Shown here piece by piece: positions 45,481 through 58,185 of a stretch of DNA of 64,000 nt; positions within the stretch are counted from its first letter, which is position 1; the number at the start of each line of letters is the position of its first letter. This DNA is from Sipunculus nudus (Eukaryota; Annelida; Sipuncula; Golfingiida; Sipunculidae). A program made the position numbers and the translations under genes. Below the pieces are notes generated by a model that saw only the letters and a program-made list of their open reading frames with translations, was not told where the DNA came from and searched no databases. The stretch lies in the NCBI GenBank assembly GCA_026874595.1, contig CM049309.1, positions 72,393,426 through 72,457,425 of the forward strand, given 5' to 3'.

Positions 45481-48400
45481 TATTCAATATGCAAGGTAAG
45501 AATCCGTGTATCATTCAGACACTTGAGCTTTTGTTTCAAATTTTAAATTATTCTGTGGTGCACAAACCAGCCACATATTTCGGTACTTACAAGTTGCAGT
45601 GACCTAATTTCAGGTATTCAAGGAGATATTTCAAGGACCTCAATGTATTTATGTTAGAAGTTACTACGTTAGAGACAGTCGGCATACTCAGCCAGTTTAA
45701 AGTACTGCCAGGTTTCTGCAAGGAACGGTCCCTGGGCGTATCTTATTCGTGTGTTTTGTATAAAAGATTAATCCGACCCACTGCCGTCAGCTGATCTTCT
45801 TGCTTAAGACTCTCTAATATACAGGCCGATAAAAACTGAGACTGGTTGTCTCCAGCTGTAAAAAGACCTCTGTAATCTGTCAACGGGCTTCAAAGTGGGC
45901 TATGTGCTACAATGACATCAAGTGTTAATATTTGAGTATCAACTACATGTCTAAAAGGATAAATTTTACACTAGGTGTGTTCAAATGTAACTTGAAACAC
46001 CCTTTTGAATTGTGCCCTAAATTTGCATAATTTGGTAACTGCATGATAAACGTCAGGCTATATATAGCATATCTACACGAACATCGAAAATATGACGAAT
46101 AGGCCAGTCGAGATAGCTGAACCAAAACCAGAAAGTAGACTAGTGAGGGATTATGGATAACCGCTCTTGTCTGCTGAGAGTTCGTTTAGCGTATACCATA
46201 TTTTGCTGCACAATTTACAATCATAAATGACACTGGCTGATATGTTTAAATTGCCATGGACTTTGGTCAACAAACATCATGTGTTGATGGGAATCTTTTT
46301 CTTCATGGACCGTCTGTTCTTGGCCGAGCTTTAGTTACACTGGTTGTCCACAGATGGCAGATTAACTGTAACTGTGCACTTGCGTCCACTGTGAGTGCAT
46401 TGCATATAGAGCTAGTGCGCACAAACACACACACACACACACCCACACACACACGAACAATGATTGAGATGTATCCTCTTACAGCTTGTTCCTTCTATTG
46501 ACTTTCTGGAGAAGTGTGGCGGGTGCGACTCTTACAGGGAATGTCAACTCGTGACCATGACAACATAATAGGATGCAGTCACCCCCTGATTCATTAACAT
46601 TAGGTACATTTTTTATCCATTTTTTCAATCGGGGGGGGGGGGGGACATACTTTACCATATCCTTCACATTATGGCAATTGGAAAATGTCATTCTGCCATG
46701 AAAAAATTAGGATACCATTTCAATCCATAAAAGATTGGGAGTAATCAGCGAAATTTTGTCTAAGACTTTTAGATTTATTTATTACTCAAATATCAATCTT
46801 TAAAAAAAAACAAAATGAAAGATAATGTGGCAAATTTGTGGAACGCAGCCATTAACCGCACAAATAAAATAATTAATCATAATTTTCGGGATTTAAATAA
46901 GAAAATAGTTGTTACTATGAAATAACTAGTGACAGATCCAAGGGGTTTACAGGGGGTATATAGGTTATATTTGTTGATAATTTCTGAAGACAACATTTTC
47001 CCTGTTATTTTCTACTTAACTTGCTTCAAAATTACTTTAAAAAATCATAAAAATCATCAAAAAATCCCACAGCAAACGGGGAGGGACACACCCTCCAACA
47101 CCCAACCTCCCCGGCCGATACACACCTTCGACAGTCACGCTTCATTGAAAATACTTGCTGCCCCCCCCCCCCCTCCCCGAAATCAGGGTCTTAAAACATC
47201 ACTGCTGACATAATTTTATGGAGATAATGGAACTGTGAGGGGAGATTAATATAGTATATCTTGATGCAAATTCATGTGTGTGGGGAGGCGGGGGCGAGAA
47301 GGAAGTCCCCGTCCATCCCCCGCATAGCAAAAGAAACTTGCGCCCATGTTAATATCTATTGGATCATAATACACAGATACATCACATCTGTCTCCATTAC
47401 CGTCAATATAACGTATATTCAAAGTTATATAATCATATTCCAGTTATCTAATCAATGATACGACTACCTTAAGACTTTTTACTACTGTATATTTTGCATA
47501 AGCCGATCCCATTTCCTGGCAGGGAATACATCAAACCTCAAAACATCCCATAATACCTCATGGCAAAGGTATAATGAAATGTACTTGAATATATTGTTTA
47601 TAGGGTGAAACATTTAGATCTTTTTTTTTTCGTATTATATCGGTGTTGCCGTGGAGCACGTAAAATGAAAATAGATCTGTGCACTCGTTGAGTGATCACG
47701 AGGGAAGCCTATATTCCACCCCTCTAACTCACCCAAACCGAGCTCCTTCCAAGGCCCCGCCCCGCCAGCTTGAAAGATAAAGATCATGAGCAAATCTCTC
47801 ACCTGTACGTGACTATTACTTTGATCAAAGGTCAGCTCTGGAAAATAGGCGGTTTTGGAGATCTGGCGTAAACACATTCAGAACCGATCGATAAAGGGGG
47901 CGAGGCTACTGAGTGTACGTCCTTGATAATACGTTCAACGTCAAAAATAAATATCAGCTGTAAATCCGTCATCTCTGACTATTACTCTGCTACAGGTCAT
48001 TATTTACACCAGCCTTATTGGAGAGCTAGCACAAGCACGGATAGAAGTGGGAAAAAAACTAGATGTCTGCAATCGCCGACAATTTCACAATTATATTGAT
48101 ATAAAAATAAACTCTCTAACTCCGATAGGTCGCTGCCCCCCCCCCCCCCCCCCCCCACTACAGCTGGAGGCGTAATAAACAATTTCTCTGACGCACGTTA
48201 TATTCAATTATTCATATTCAACCATTCAAGATGCCTTTGACTAATCGTTTTTTTTTCTCCCAAATTAATCCTAATTAATATAAAAATTCAAAATGACAGT
48301 GGATGTCAAAATCAGCCACATTAAAACTACGCCAATGAAACACCTGGTAACCTCAGTCAAATTTAATCATTCAGTTCTCTCTTTCACTGCATGGCACCAA

Positions 48401-50124
48401 CATATTGCTCACTTGCAGTGGTGTCATTTTCGTTTTAAATAGGATTTTATCCTCTTTTACCGACCTGAGACTGACCTTTTTCTTACCTATTTTTATCTGC
48501 AATGATGCAAAGTAATGTTCACCGTATGCTGGTTTGAAATATTAGAGCTGACATTAGAATACGAGCTTCTTATTTCAGCAGGCAATGAGACAGTGACAGT
48601 AAATAAACATAGGAAAATATTGCTTTGACACTTCCTTACGTTAAATTAAATAATGAAAAGCACATTTTATAGCCACTACGGGTCCTTGGTTTATAAAATT
48701 GGTACTTTCCTACCTACAAGATTTAATGGCCTATCTGACAAAAATACGTAGAAGAGACTACAGAGCAGGGTTCGTAATACTTTGTAATGTTCACCTTTTG
48801 AAAGGAAAAGCATAATTCTAGTTTTGCCTTTCCACAGGAATATTTGCCTTTCCGCTATAGATGCATCCTATCATCAAATTAAACTTTAATTCAGTCACTT
48901 CCGTTTTGACATTGCTGCGGAGCGGTTAACCTGTGCCGATATGGTGCAGCGTCTTAATTGCGACCCCCGCAATCTTTTTGTTATGCATGTTGTGATTGAA
49001 TATAGGCCTGAGTAACATATACTGGCTAAATAACCAATTTACAACAATTGGTAACAATGGAAAATGTCTTTCAGTGCAAGTATTTGAAGGCCGGAAAGGC
49101 GTTACTACATTGGCAGAGAAACAATCTGCAATGGGGAACTGGTTGGTTAATTGGACATTATCTGTGGAAACGTATACGCGATGTGTACATACGAAAGCTG
49201 AGATAGATAGGCTCTTTTATTAATTATTATCACATTGTTATGTACAGCAAGGCCAGTGCAGTCATACCAAATAAACATAAAAACCGGATGTGTGTTGTCG
49301 TGCGACTAAAGATACCCTGCCAGGATCCCCTATAATCAGGCTTTCATGTTCTGTATTACATCGTCAGTTGCTTACCAAATCCTGGCCCTAACTACTTTGA
49401 ATGGAGCGGTCTCCCTGTGGACAAAAGAATCGTCCTATGTTACAATAGTATATAGTTCCATGGATTAAAAATACATGATTTTGATGCGGATTACCCACAA
49501 AATGCAATATATTGTTCTGACTTTGTTGAGATATTTGTGATGTAGGTGGCCACTTTGAAACTAACGTAACATGGTTACTTAAAGATGCCTATTCCGATAT
49601 TCTGATGGCTCACGTCTTGTACACTGAATTCCGTAAATTCATTCATATGTACGAATAGCAAGCAAAAATTACATAAAATGTAGACGATTAGCTGGCTTTA
49701 ATCAGACTGGAGGGAATGTTCATCCCTGCATTCCAAAAACGATCACGTTTTTATAAATAATATCACAGTGTATAGCCACATGCATGACAGGGACACTGCA
49801 AAGCCAAGGCTGCATAATAAACGGGCCCGGTGCAGGAATGCCGGCAATGGGTAATAGCCGCTGATAAATGGCAACCTTGTACAAAGATCGTCATTAAGTT
49901 GCTGGTAGGAATTATACACTTTACTGATGCAAATACAATGTAATGTGAGGCTCCATGCTCAGAGTACCGGATTAATGTTTCCTGCCCGTTGTATAACTTG
50001 CCTGAGAAACATTTTGAGGCTGGCCGTGACGCACGCTCAAGAACATCCCAGCGAGCAACGAAATATTTGATATCGATTCTTATGGGTAAAGACAAGACCA
50101 GGCCTTCCAGGTTACAGGGATGGG
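45481..50124. other. Long stretch without a supported gene
   Basis: It holds a CA tract (46423-46455), G/C runs (46630, 47161, 48136-48156) and unremarkable AT-rich DNA. The open frame at 48996-49223 has no family resemblance. Upstream exons of the gene ending at 54084 could lie here, but I cannot identify them. Confidence 0.4.
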
Positions 50125-50320
50125 CAGGGGCGGATCCAGAATTTAGGAAATGGGGACTAATGACAAAGCCTAAAATATTTCCCTGGGTCAGGAAAGGGGG
50201 TGGGGGGGGGGGGGATTCCAGGTCGCAAAAATTGGTGTGAAACCCTTAAAAAGGCTGCGACGTCTGAAAAAGGGGCAAGGTATCAGGTCCACCTGGACCC
50301 TACCCCTTAATCCGCTTCTG
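50125..50320. mobile_element. Small MITE with CAGGGGCGGATCCAGAATT end
   Basis: CAGGGGCGGATCCAGAATT at 50125 is answered by TTAATCCGCTTCTG ending at 50320, imperfect inverted ends. hAT-like by its CAG ends. Flanks do not show a clear 8-bp duplication. Confidence 0.5.
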
Positions 50321-50544
50321 GTGGGATTCACAATACTTTGTGATTATGTCATGTAGGCCTATTAATTTTAATTACATCACAGGTAATTACATGCCATATC
50401 TAATGGCAGTCGGGGTGTTGGTAACTCCGTAGGTCATATTATCTCCCGATTATGATGGTTTTCTCATATGTTCGCAGGATTAAAAAAAACTGAAAAAAAA
50501 AACCATTTCAATGAAACTGTATGGAGGGACAGGACATGGTTTAA

Positions 50545-50845
50545 GGGGGTATCCATTTATCTTTTGGTGCAGATTGGGATAAAGGGACGGAAGATCCATG
50601 TATTTTTTGGTGCAGAACACAATACGGGACGGACTATATATTCATATTTTGGCGCAGATCAGGATAAAGTAGCACAAGGTCCATTTATCTTTTGGATAAG
50701 ATCGGAAAAAACGGGCAGAAGATCCGTTTATCTTTGGTGCAGATCGGGGTTAAAGAGCGGTGGACCAATCTATCTTTTGGTGCAGATCGGGAAAAAGGGG
50801 CGAAAGATACATTTTGCTTTTGGTGCACATCGGTATAGAGTGACG
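50545..50845. repeat. Minisatellite, about 56-bp units, about 5-6 copies
   Basis: Units carry ATCCATTTATCTTTTGGTGCAGATCGG followed by GATAAAGGGRCGG-like DNA and vary by small indels. A related fragment (TTTTGATGCAGATCCGAATAAAG) lies near 58515. Confidence 0.75.
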
Positions 50846-50875
50846 GTTTTTGGCAGTAGGAGTGTTTACTATTAG

Positions 50876-52729
50876 TTTGAATTAGGGGAATCTATTGATT
50901 TTAGTCTTTCTGGTCTTTATGATATATAGTCGGTCGGATAAAGTCCATCCATCAGTGGCGGACTTTTGTGCCTCTAACACAAGAGAGCCAACTGAGATGT
51001 CAGAGTAGCCATCATGCATTGTCGAAAACTGCGGTGATATTCTCGTCAGTAAATTTTGCCCTTCAGACGTAGCATGATGTTTCCAAGTAGACCATATCGG
51101 CCCTATTAGAAACATAATGTGCCACTAAGTCGTGTTTTCACGGTTAGTTCCCTGTTTCAATGCGACAAGCCTTTGTCACAATCAAATATTCAGGTGAAAT
51201 AATATGCCCCCAGAAAGGTTATCAGGCAGTTGTAGAACAGAGGATAGAAAAGCATTGTCTAAGCTCCTTTATCTTGTATCATGTATTACAACGCAGTAAA
51301 TGTCACTGATCATTTCAAAGGTTTGTGTATCATTTGTAAAATTTATGTTTGTTTTTGTTTAATGTATATGCACAAATACCGGGTAGAGGGTATCGGGAAT
51401 TATAATTATTGTGTTTATATACTAATTGAATACAATCAAAAGCAGGTTCAACTGTATTGACGGTTCATCTTTCTATGGCGCATGCATGACCCATTTGAAG
51501 ATAATATAGAATATAACTGAATAAAGTAATCAGGAACATGTGAAATAACTAGGCAGCTGGGAAAATTTGGAGAATGATAAGCCCGTGAAACAAAACCCTT
51601 ACCTTGCTTCTGTACACAAAGCAAAGTGAACAACGTGGGTAGCAGGTGCAGAAATAGACACCGGTGAGTGTAGGTACGTTGTAAACATACATAGGCTAGA
51701 GCCAGTCATCGGGTATCCTAATGGTAAGCAGGCTATTGCGTGTATCACAGTATCGAGCTTTCAGCGGGCACCCCCGCAGCAGCCGGTCTGAACTTAAGGC
51801 TGCATGTGTCCCTGTTTTCATCACACCCGGAATAAACGCCACCATCTCAACTGTAAACTAATCTTGGATCTAAATAATCATAAGCTGACAGGGATTCTTG
51901 TAATACCTTTTTTTCAGTGGCGGAAAATTAAATAATATGCTATCAGCTTTGCGCTCCTATTCTAAACAGACTGTTTGTACCCACCGTAATACTGCCTTGT
52001 TTAGTCTGGCTCCGTCATGGAAGTCATCTCTTGTGTGGAGTAATCAAGTCACTTATCAGTGGACGCAGGTCCTCGTTGGCGGCATGGTTTCACGCAAATA
52101 GCTCGTGCACCGTTTAACTCTGAACTGGTTCATTTACCGGGCTCCTCTGTGGCTTGAACAGCACCGGCAGCTGTTCCAGCCAGCTTACGGTCACTATAAT
52201 GCTGTTGCCGCTAGGCGGTTCAGGCGACGACCACGTGCTCTGTTCGCTCATTCATCAGCGGCTGCTGAGCTTCATATGCTTTCTACATACAGAACAAACA
52301 GAAAACCGATGTGTCTGTGCTCAGACAGAATGTTCTGCCAGATGTTCACGAGTCTGGAGCCTGAATCAAACACCTGACGTCGCTAGATTTACCTCCGAAA
52401 AGGATGCTGGACGGCGGCCTTTTTTTATCCTTGCGGCTTCATTTCTTTGTCTGTCTGTCTGATGGACCTTGCTTGTCTTGCGTCTTGCTTCTTACTACCA
52501 TGTAGTTTAATATACGAGTCCATTTAAAAGTGTCTTGCTCTCACCTTATTTCATTTTAGTAATAATATCAAAATTTTATAACTAAATTTAAGCAAATTTC
52601 ACACCTACATATAATGCTGAAAATAATACAATGGACCTACTAGGTTTACAATTATCGGGCCTACTGATTTCCGAACGTCTATAACGTGTTGCGGTGATCG
52701 TAAGATCGAGGTTTAGCCAGGGACGTTAT
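50876..52729. other. Stretch without a supported gene
   Basis: Less repetitive than the surroundings. Open frames at 52105-52377 and 52154-52462 overlap in different frames and resemble nothing I know. Any exon here remains unproven. Confidence 0.35.
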
Positions 52730-53372
52730 GGAGCTGTCCCACTTTGGCGACTCTACAGGCGACTACAGGTGACCCGGCTGTCGCCTCATGGTCGCCAAAA
52801 AAACAGGCGGCAGGACCTCCGCTACGACAATAGTCTGCGACAAGCTACAACAGAATGACAACTGTCTGACGACAAGCTAAGACAAGCTGCCGACACCCGG
52901 CGACACAATCGCCGCGACAATGGACAATCATCTACGACAATCTACGACCACATCTACGACAACTTACGAATCCACTGGTGACAACCTACGACACCAGATT
53001 TCATGCTACGTCCCCCTGCGACAAGTTTCGACGAGTCTCTACCCTGTGCTATGTGAGGAGCCGGAGACAAGGATGGGCCCTGTATCAAGTGCACGAGCCC
53101 ACAACAGGACCTACGACAACCCACGTCACCTGCGACAGCCTACGACAGCACCTAAGCCATTAGAAGACGCTCACTGGCGTCAAAAAAGCTGTCGCCTGAG
53201 AAATATGAACATGTTGAAAATCCAGCGGCGATAGATTAGAGGCTACGCGTCCTTGGGCGACTACAGGCGACTACAGGAGACCATACAGGCAACTCCCCCC
53301 CCCCCCCCCCCCCCCCCATGACCAGAAGACGACAGCCTGGTCGCCTGTAAAGTGGCCTAAGTGGGACAGCCC
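52730..53372. mobile_element. DNA element, 643 bp, with GGRCTGTCCCACTT ends and CTACGACA-rich interior
   Basis: GGAGCTGTCCCACTT at 52730 mirrors AAGTGGGACAGCCC ending at 53372. Inside each end are GGCGACTACAGGCGAC-type repeats, and the middle has many CTACGACA/CGACAAGCT words. A run of 23 C lies at 53295-53317. No transposase. Superfamily unknown. Confidence 0.65.
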
Positions 53373-53402
53373 AATTACTTTTCCTCCCTCTTTGCCTTAC
53401 AG

Positions 53403-54084
53403 AGGTCGTTTCTTCTCAAAACGAACCTCCAGTAAGCCACTTTTGGACGGCTTCGACTACTTCAAAAGTTTTAAAAATCAAAATTTGTTGCATTCAAGTC
53501 AGTTTGCTGCAAAGGGCAAGTTTTTGTTGAATGGTGAGCGGCTCCCAAGAATGGATTCGATCTATAATCTGTTCCACCGGTGGATATGTGGGTTTTTGAA
53601 ATATGGCGATTATTTTCTTAAAGTCAAACAGTTAGACAGTGAGGTTGATGAGAGACTAAAGGTCAAGTATGAGATGATAACCTCCACGACCAAAAAAAAA
53701 TATTTCATATTTGAGATACCGGTATGTCTGCATGGTTATAAGGGATTTCGTTGCCGAGTGGCGTGCACGGCCCCATTTTGAAAAATAAATTTTTTTAGGA
53801 TATTTATGACTCTTTACCAATCAGCAGCTTTTGGTGTTTGAGCATTTGACCAGTGACCTTTGCCTTCATCAATGGTGCTTAGATGGTAAAAAAAATAGAC
53901 ATTCGATTTTATTGCATAAAACAGTTTGTTAGATATTGTTTTTGTTTAATTCTAGAAAATTTTGCGTCAGGCTCATTGCCTCATTGTGAATTACTCTGTG
54001 GAACCGGTCTGCCAATTCATGAAAAATCCCACAAGGAACCGCGATATCGATCAGACTATAGACCTATTATTTGGCGGTCGGTAA
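53403..54084 (+). CDS. Probable last two exons of an unrecognised gene
   Basis: An open stretch is bounded by good splice signals. The acceptor is a long pyrimidine tract ending ttgccttacag at 53402. Exon 53403-53721 is 319 nt and starts with the last base of a codon. The donor is ccg|gtatgt at 53722, and a 234-bp intron ends in tttaattctag at 53955. The frame stays open in the second exon (phase 0) for 42 codons to a TAA at 54082-54084. A polyA signal lies at 54208. The 148 encoded residues are basic and aromatic-rich, with segments such as MDSIYNLFHRWICGFLKYG and a C terminus ending LLFGGR. I do not recognise the family. Upstream exons were not found; a DNA transposon (52730-53372) fills the intron up to 30 bp from the acceptor. 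It could also be a processed or chance open frame. Confidence 0.45.
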
Positions 54085-54207
54085 ACAAATATTTTCCTGG
54101 TCCTCGTAACTTCTACTACTTTGGATGGTTCTTTGCTTTGAGTTTTTTACTGGGGGCGGGGGATTATAACTTGCACTGAAAGGCCGCCCTCATAGCTCTG
54201 TTGCTAT

Positions 54208-54213
54208 AATAAA
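54208..54213 (+). terminator. Candidate polyadenylation signal AATAAA
   Basis: An AATAAA hexamer lies about 124 bp after the TAA of the putative terminal exon, the usual place for a cleavage signal. Such hexamers are frequent by chance in AT-rich DNA. Confidence 0.35.
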
Positions 54214-54219
54214 TGTTGC

Positions 54220-55570
54220 TATAGAGATCAAAGCCGTATTTTTGCTTCAGTCAAGCGGCATGTGTGAGCCACTATGGTACCTTTTATGACGTCACAACTT
54301 TAACAGTTTAATTTTAATCTCTTCTTGGTCCTGGATATAAGCCACTTATTTTGACCTCAATCAAAAGGTCTGCTGTGTTGTCAGTGATAATGGTCTCTGA
54401 TGATACTTGTGGCAATATGTGGTATTTTATGTATATAAAATTACCAAATTATCCTATTACTGCTATGGTATTTTGGTAATTGTTCTATATCCGTATGTTA
54501 ACCTAAAACAATATTGAATAAACAGACTTCCTATGGTTAAAACACGGGCAACACAAGTTAACATTATTCCTCTCGGCATGGTGTATTAATACCCGCATTT
54601 GACAAAGTATACCGTCCACATCCTATATGCATTAGAACCAATTACATCGGCCGTCATTTGGCAATGGTTCTCGAGGGACTTGATGTACCAGTTTGCACTA
54701 TTATATTATTATAGGAGACAAATTCTGTGATGGACATGCCATATTTTACCCTGCGGTAAGTGATAAAAGGACGGCCTTTATTACTTACAAATGGGACGTA
54801 TAGACCTGTCAGTCCCGGGGACTCCTGTAGCTATTTCCGAAACCGGGCTGGGGAGGGTCCATGGGCGTGGCAAGATTGTTGTAAATGGGTTTCAGATCGG
54901 GAGCTCGACATACTTAACTAAAGCGTTATATATACAGAAGAGCGCTAATCAAAGACAACTATAGCTGAAGCACATGTACACACACATGCACTGAACGACT
55001 TGACTTCACCCTTGCGAACTGCCGTATGCTCGTCCGCCTATTATAACCACAACATACCACAGTTGGACAAGTGATCCAGGGGTCATGACGCTCGGCTGAC
55101 CTCTGACACTTAGAAAGTCTATCAACTTAGATTGCTGTTATTTTAGTATTTTGCAATTATGTCTACGGCAGTTGTGAATAATCAATAAAATGGATTTTCT
55201 AGGGTGATAGATGCATATTTGTAAATAATGCATGTTTTTTTTTTTTAATTTGTGATACAAATATATAATTTGTTTGCTTATCTACTATTGTGACTAGTCA
55301 AGCCTGATTTCTAAGTCTGAAAACAATTATAAAAAATGCACGGGGAAAAAAGAATATGTAGGTGGCGCCACTTTCGTCCACAGCAGAAAGGGCTATCAAT
55401 GATCAATAAGCTTACCAAATTTCCAGATAGATCATTGCAACAATTACTGAGATTCGCAAATGTGTCAGCAACAGTTCTGATGCACTGGATGGGCCGACGT
55501 TTTACCTTGTAACAATGTTATATGTGCAGATGATGTTCCATTTGGTGGGGGGGGGGGGGGTTGAATGCAT
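54220..55570. other. Non-coding stretch
   Basis: It contains a solitary GTCATGACGCTCGGCTGACC motif (about 55080), an R3-like AGGTGGCGCCAC (55361) and a G run (55549). No gene is supported. Confidence 0.4.
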
Positions 55571-55647
55571 TTCTTAGCTCAGCTGACTGAAAGTCATCTG
55601 AGCTTTAGCGATCACTCTTTGTCCGTCTGTCCGTCTGTTCGTCCGTT

Positions 55648-56591
55648 AACCAGGCACAAATCGTAACCGCTGGACCTAGAATCTTGTAACTTGGGATTCT
55701 AAGAGGTCCATAAAAAATCTCCTTGGAAACCAGAAATTAGGTCTCTGTTACCCATATCCTTTGAGCTATGGGCCCCAAAGTATCCCCCAGAATTGTCAAA
55801 GATTTCATAAAAAAACTTTAATATCTCATTAACTACATCACTGATGGTCATGATTTTTAGCATACATATTGATCATGAGATGTTCCATCAGTTCCTGCAG
55901 ACTGGTGGCGCCATCTGTATTTTTCGATTTTTTACGAATTTTTTTCTCTATTTTTGAGAACTTTTTAGATATGAACATCTGTTAACAGGGCACAAATCAT
56001 AACAACTGGACCTAGAATCTTGTAACTTGGGATTCTGAGAGGTCCATGAAAAGTCTCCATGGAAACCTGAAATTAGGTCTCTGTTACCCATATCCTTGAA
56101 GCTGTATCGCTCCAAAATACCCCCAAGAATAATGAAAAATTTGATACAAAAACTGCAGTATCTCAATAACTGCAACACTGATGGCAATGATTTTTGGCAT
56201 ACATATTGATCATGAGATGATCCATCAGGTTCTGCAGACTGGGTGCGCCACCTGTATTTTTTCAACTTTTTACGAATTTTTTTCTCTATTTTTGAGACCT
56301 TTAAAGATGTGGTTATCTGTCAAAAGGGTACAAAATGTAACAACTGGACCTAGATCCTTCATTCTTGTCATGCAAGGAGGCCCATGAAAAGTGTCTGTGG
56401 AAACCTGAAATTAGGTCTCTGTTTCCCATATCCTTCAAGCTATAGGACTCCGAAGTATCCCTCAGAATAATGGAAAATTTGATACAAAAGCTGAAGTATC
56501 TGAACAACTAATGCAGAGATCAGCATGATTCTTTGCATGGATATTGACCATAAAGTGTTTTTATTAGTTTCTGCAGACTGGTATTTTTGTA
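55648..56591 (+). repeat. Tandem array, about 340-bp unit, nearly three copies
   Basis: GGCACAAATCRTAAC starts recur at about 55650, 55989 and 56327. Each unit carries CTGGACCTAGAATCTTG, GAAATTAGGTCTCTGT, CATACATATTGATCATGAGATG and a GCGCCAYCTGTATTTTT core. The third unit is cut by the Helitron and resumes at 57994. Confidence 0.8.
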
Positions 56592-57993
56592 TCCGCCAAA
56601 ACGAAGTTTTGCGGATACTATTTTTTTTACAGGGTTCCGCCGCCGCCACCGCGTTTGTTTCTGGAGAACTCCTCCGAAACTACTGGACCGATCTTTCTTA
56701 AACTTGTGAACTGGTGCCTAACCAATTTACGTTGACCTCTGACCTTTCCTCTCTGTCCAGCGTCCATTTGAGCATCTGTTTTCACACATAAACCCTCATA
56801 TCTCGGGAACCGTTTGATCGATCAGGAAAATTTTTTTTATACAAATGTAGCCCTTGGATAGCTTTATAATATACACAAAAAATGGTGGCGCCACCTGCAA
56901 CCATGTTTGCACAGTGTCCATCTGTTTATCTGCCTTTGGTTAAAGTCATTCACATCTCTGCAGTGAATTGACTAATTAACCTGAAATTCGGCATGCGTAT
57001 ACATCCTGGATAGCTTTCTTGATTTTTGACAGGTGGCGCCACCTACATTCACGTTCACGCTGCAGACATCCAAGCTCATATCTCGGGAACCGTTTGACCG
57101 ATCAGGGCAAAAATTTGCATGTGTATAGATGGGTGGCGCCACCTGCAACCATTTTTGCACAGCGTCCGTCTGTTTGTCTGCCATGGGATAATATCACTCA
57201 TATCTCGGCAGTGGTTTGACATATCTGCCTAAAATTTTGCAGTTTTATACATCCTGGACAGCTTTCTTGATTTTATGACAGGTGGCGCCACCTACATTCT
57301 AATTTACGCTGCAGACATCCAAGCTCATATCTCAGGAACCGTTTGACCGATTGGGCCAAAATTTTGCATGTGTATGGATCTCACATAGGTCTTTATCATA
57401 CACAAAACTGGAGGGGGCACCTGCACCCATTTTTGCACAGCGTCTGTCTGTCTGCCGCGGGCTAAAATCACTCGTATCTCTGTAGTTGTTTGACATAACT
57501 GCCTAAAATTTTGCAGGTTTATACATCCTGGACAGCTTTCTTGATTTTATGACAGGTTGTGCCACCTACATTCTAGTTTACGCTGCAGACATCCAAGCTC
57601 ATATCTCGGGAACCATTTGACCGATTGGGCCAAAATTGTGCATGTGTTTAGATCTCACATAGGTCTTTATCATACTCAGAACTGGAGGGGCCACCTGCAA
57701 CCATTTTTGCACAGCGTCTATCTGTTTGTCTGCCGTGGGCTTAAATCACTCATATACATGTGGTGGTTTGACTTTTCTGCCTAAAATTTCGCATATGTAT
57801 ACAACTTGGACACTTTTTTGGATTTGTGGTAGGTGGCACAACCTACATACACATTTAGGCTGCAGACATCCATGCTAATATGCAACACACCTCACTAAAT
57901 TTCCCCTTGCCACTCAATCCATGCCTCACTCCATCCATTCCACTCTGATTTTGGCGGATACACGTAGTCGCTTGTTGACTACCCGTATTCTAG
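56592..57993 (+). mobile_element. Non-autonomous Helitron, copy 1 (1402 bp), with internal tandem repeats
   Basis: It begins TCCGCC after an A and ends CTAG before a T, with a GTAGTC...GACTAC hairpin 9 bases before CTAG. These are the Helitron hallmarks. The interruption point in the flanking tandem array shows no target duplication. A second hairpin (TCCGCCAAAAC/GTTTTGCGGA) forms the 5' end. The interior has repeats of about 250-275 bp, each with ACAGGTGGCGCCACCTACATT, CTGCAGACATCCAAGCTCATAT and CACAGCGTCYGTCTGT words (starts near 57031, 57281 and 57556). No Rep/helicase is encoded. Bivalve 'pearl' elements have a comparable design. Confidence 0.8.
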
Positions 57994-58185
57994 TTTTTAA
58001 AGTTTACGCATTTTTTCTCTATTTTGAGATATATAAATACAGACACAATTTTGGCCTGTTGGTTAATCTGTTTGATGCTTTAGTTGAATGATTATATACT
58101 ACCATTCTGATGATAAAATTTCCTTTTGCGAATCTCTTCCCAGTCAGCTGAGCGTCATGACCCATGGGTCACTTGTTTTGGTTTA

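Larger units (their letters stand above)
55572..58185. repeat. Composite repeat bounded by CAGCTGACT motifs
   Basis: It opens with TTAGCTCAGCTGACTGAAAG and closes with CCAGTCAGCTGAGCGTCATG followed by ACCCATGGGTCAC. Between them lie the tandem array of about 340-bp units and the Helitron. Similar bounding motifs occur alone at 40833 and 55070. Confidence 0.55.

Noticed and set aside
53392-53781. Protein continuing through 53722-53781
   Set aside because: A good GT donor at 53722 and matching acceptor at 53955 suggest intron sequence; the readthrough frame soon stops.
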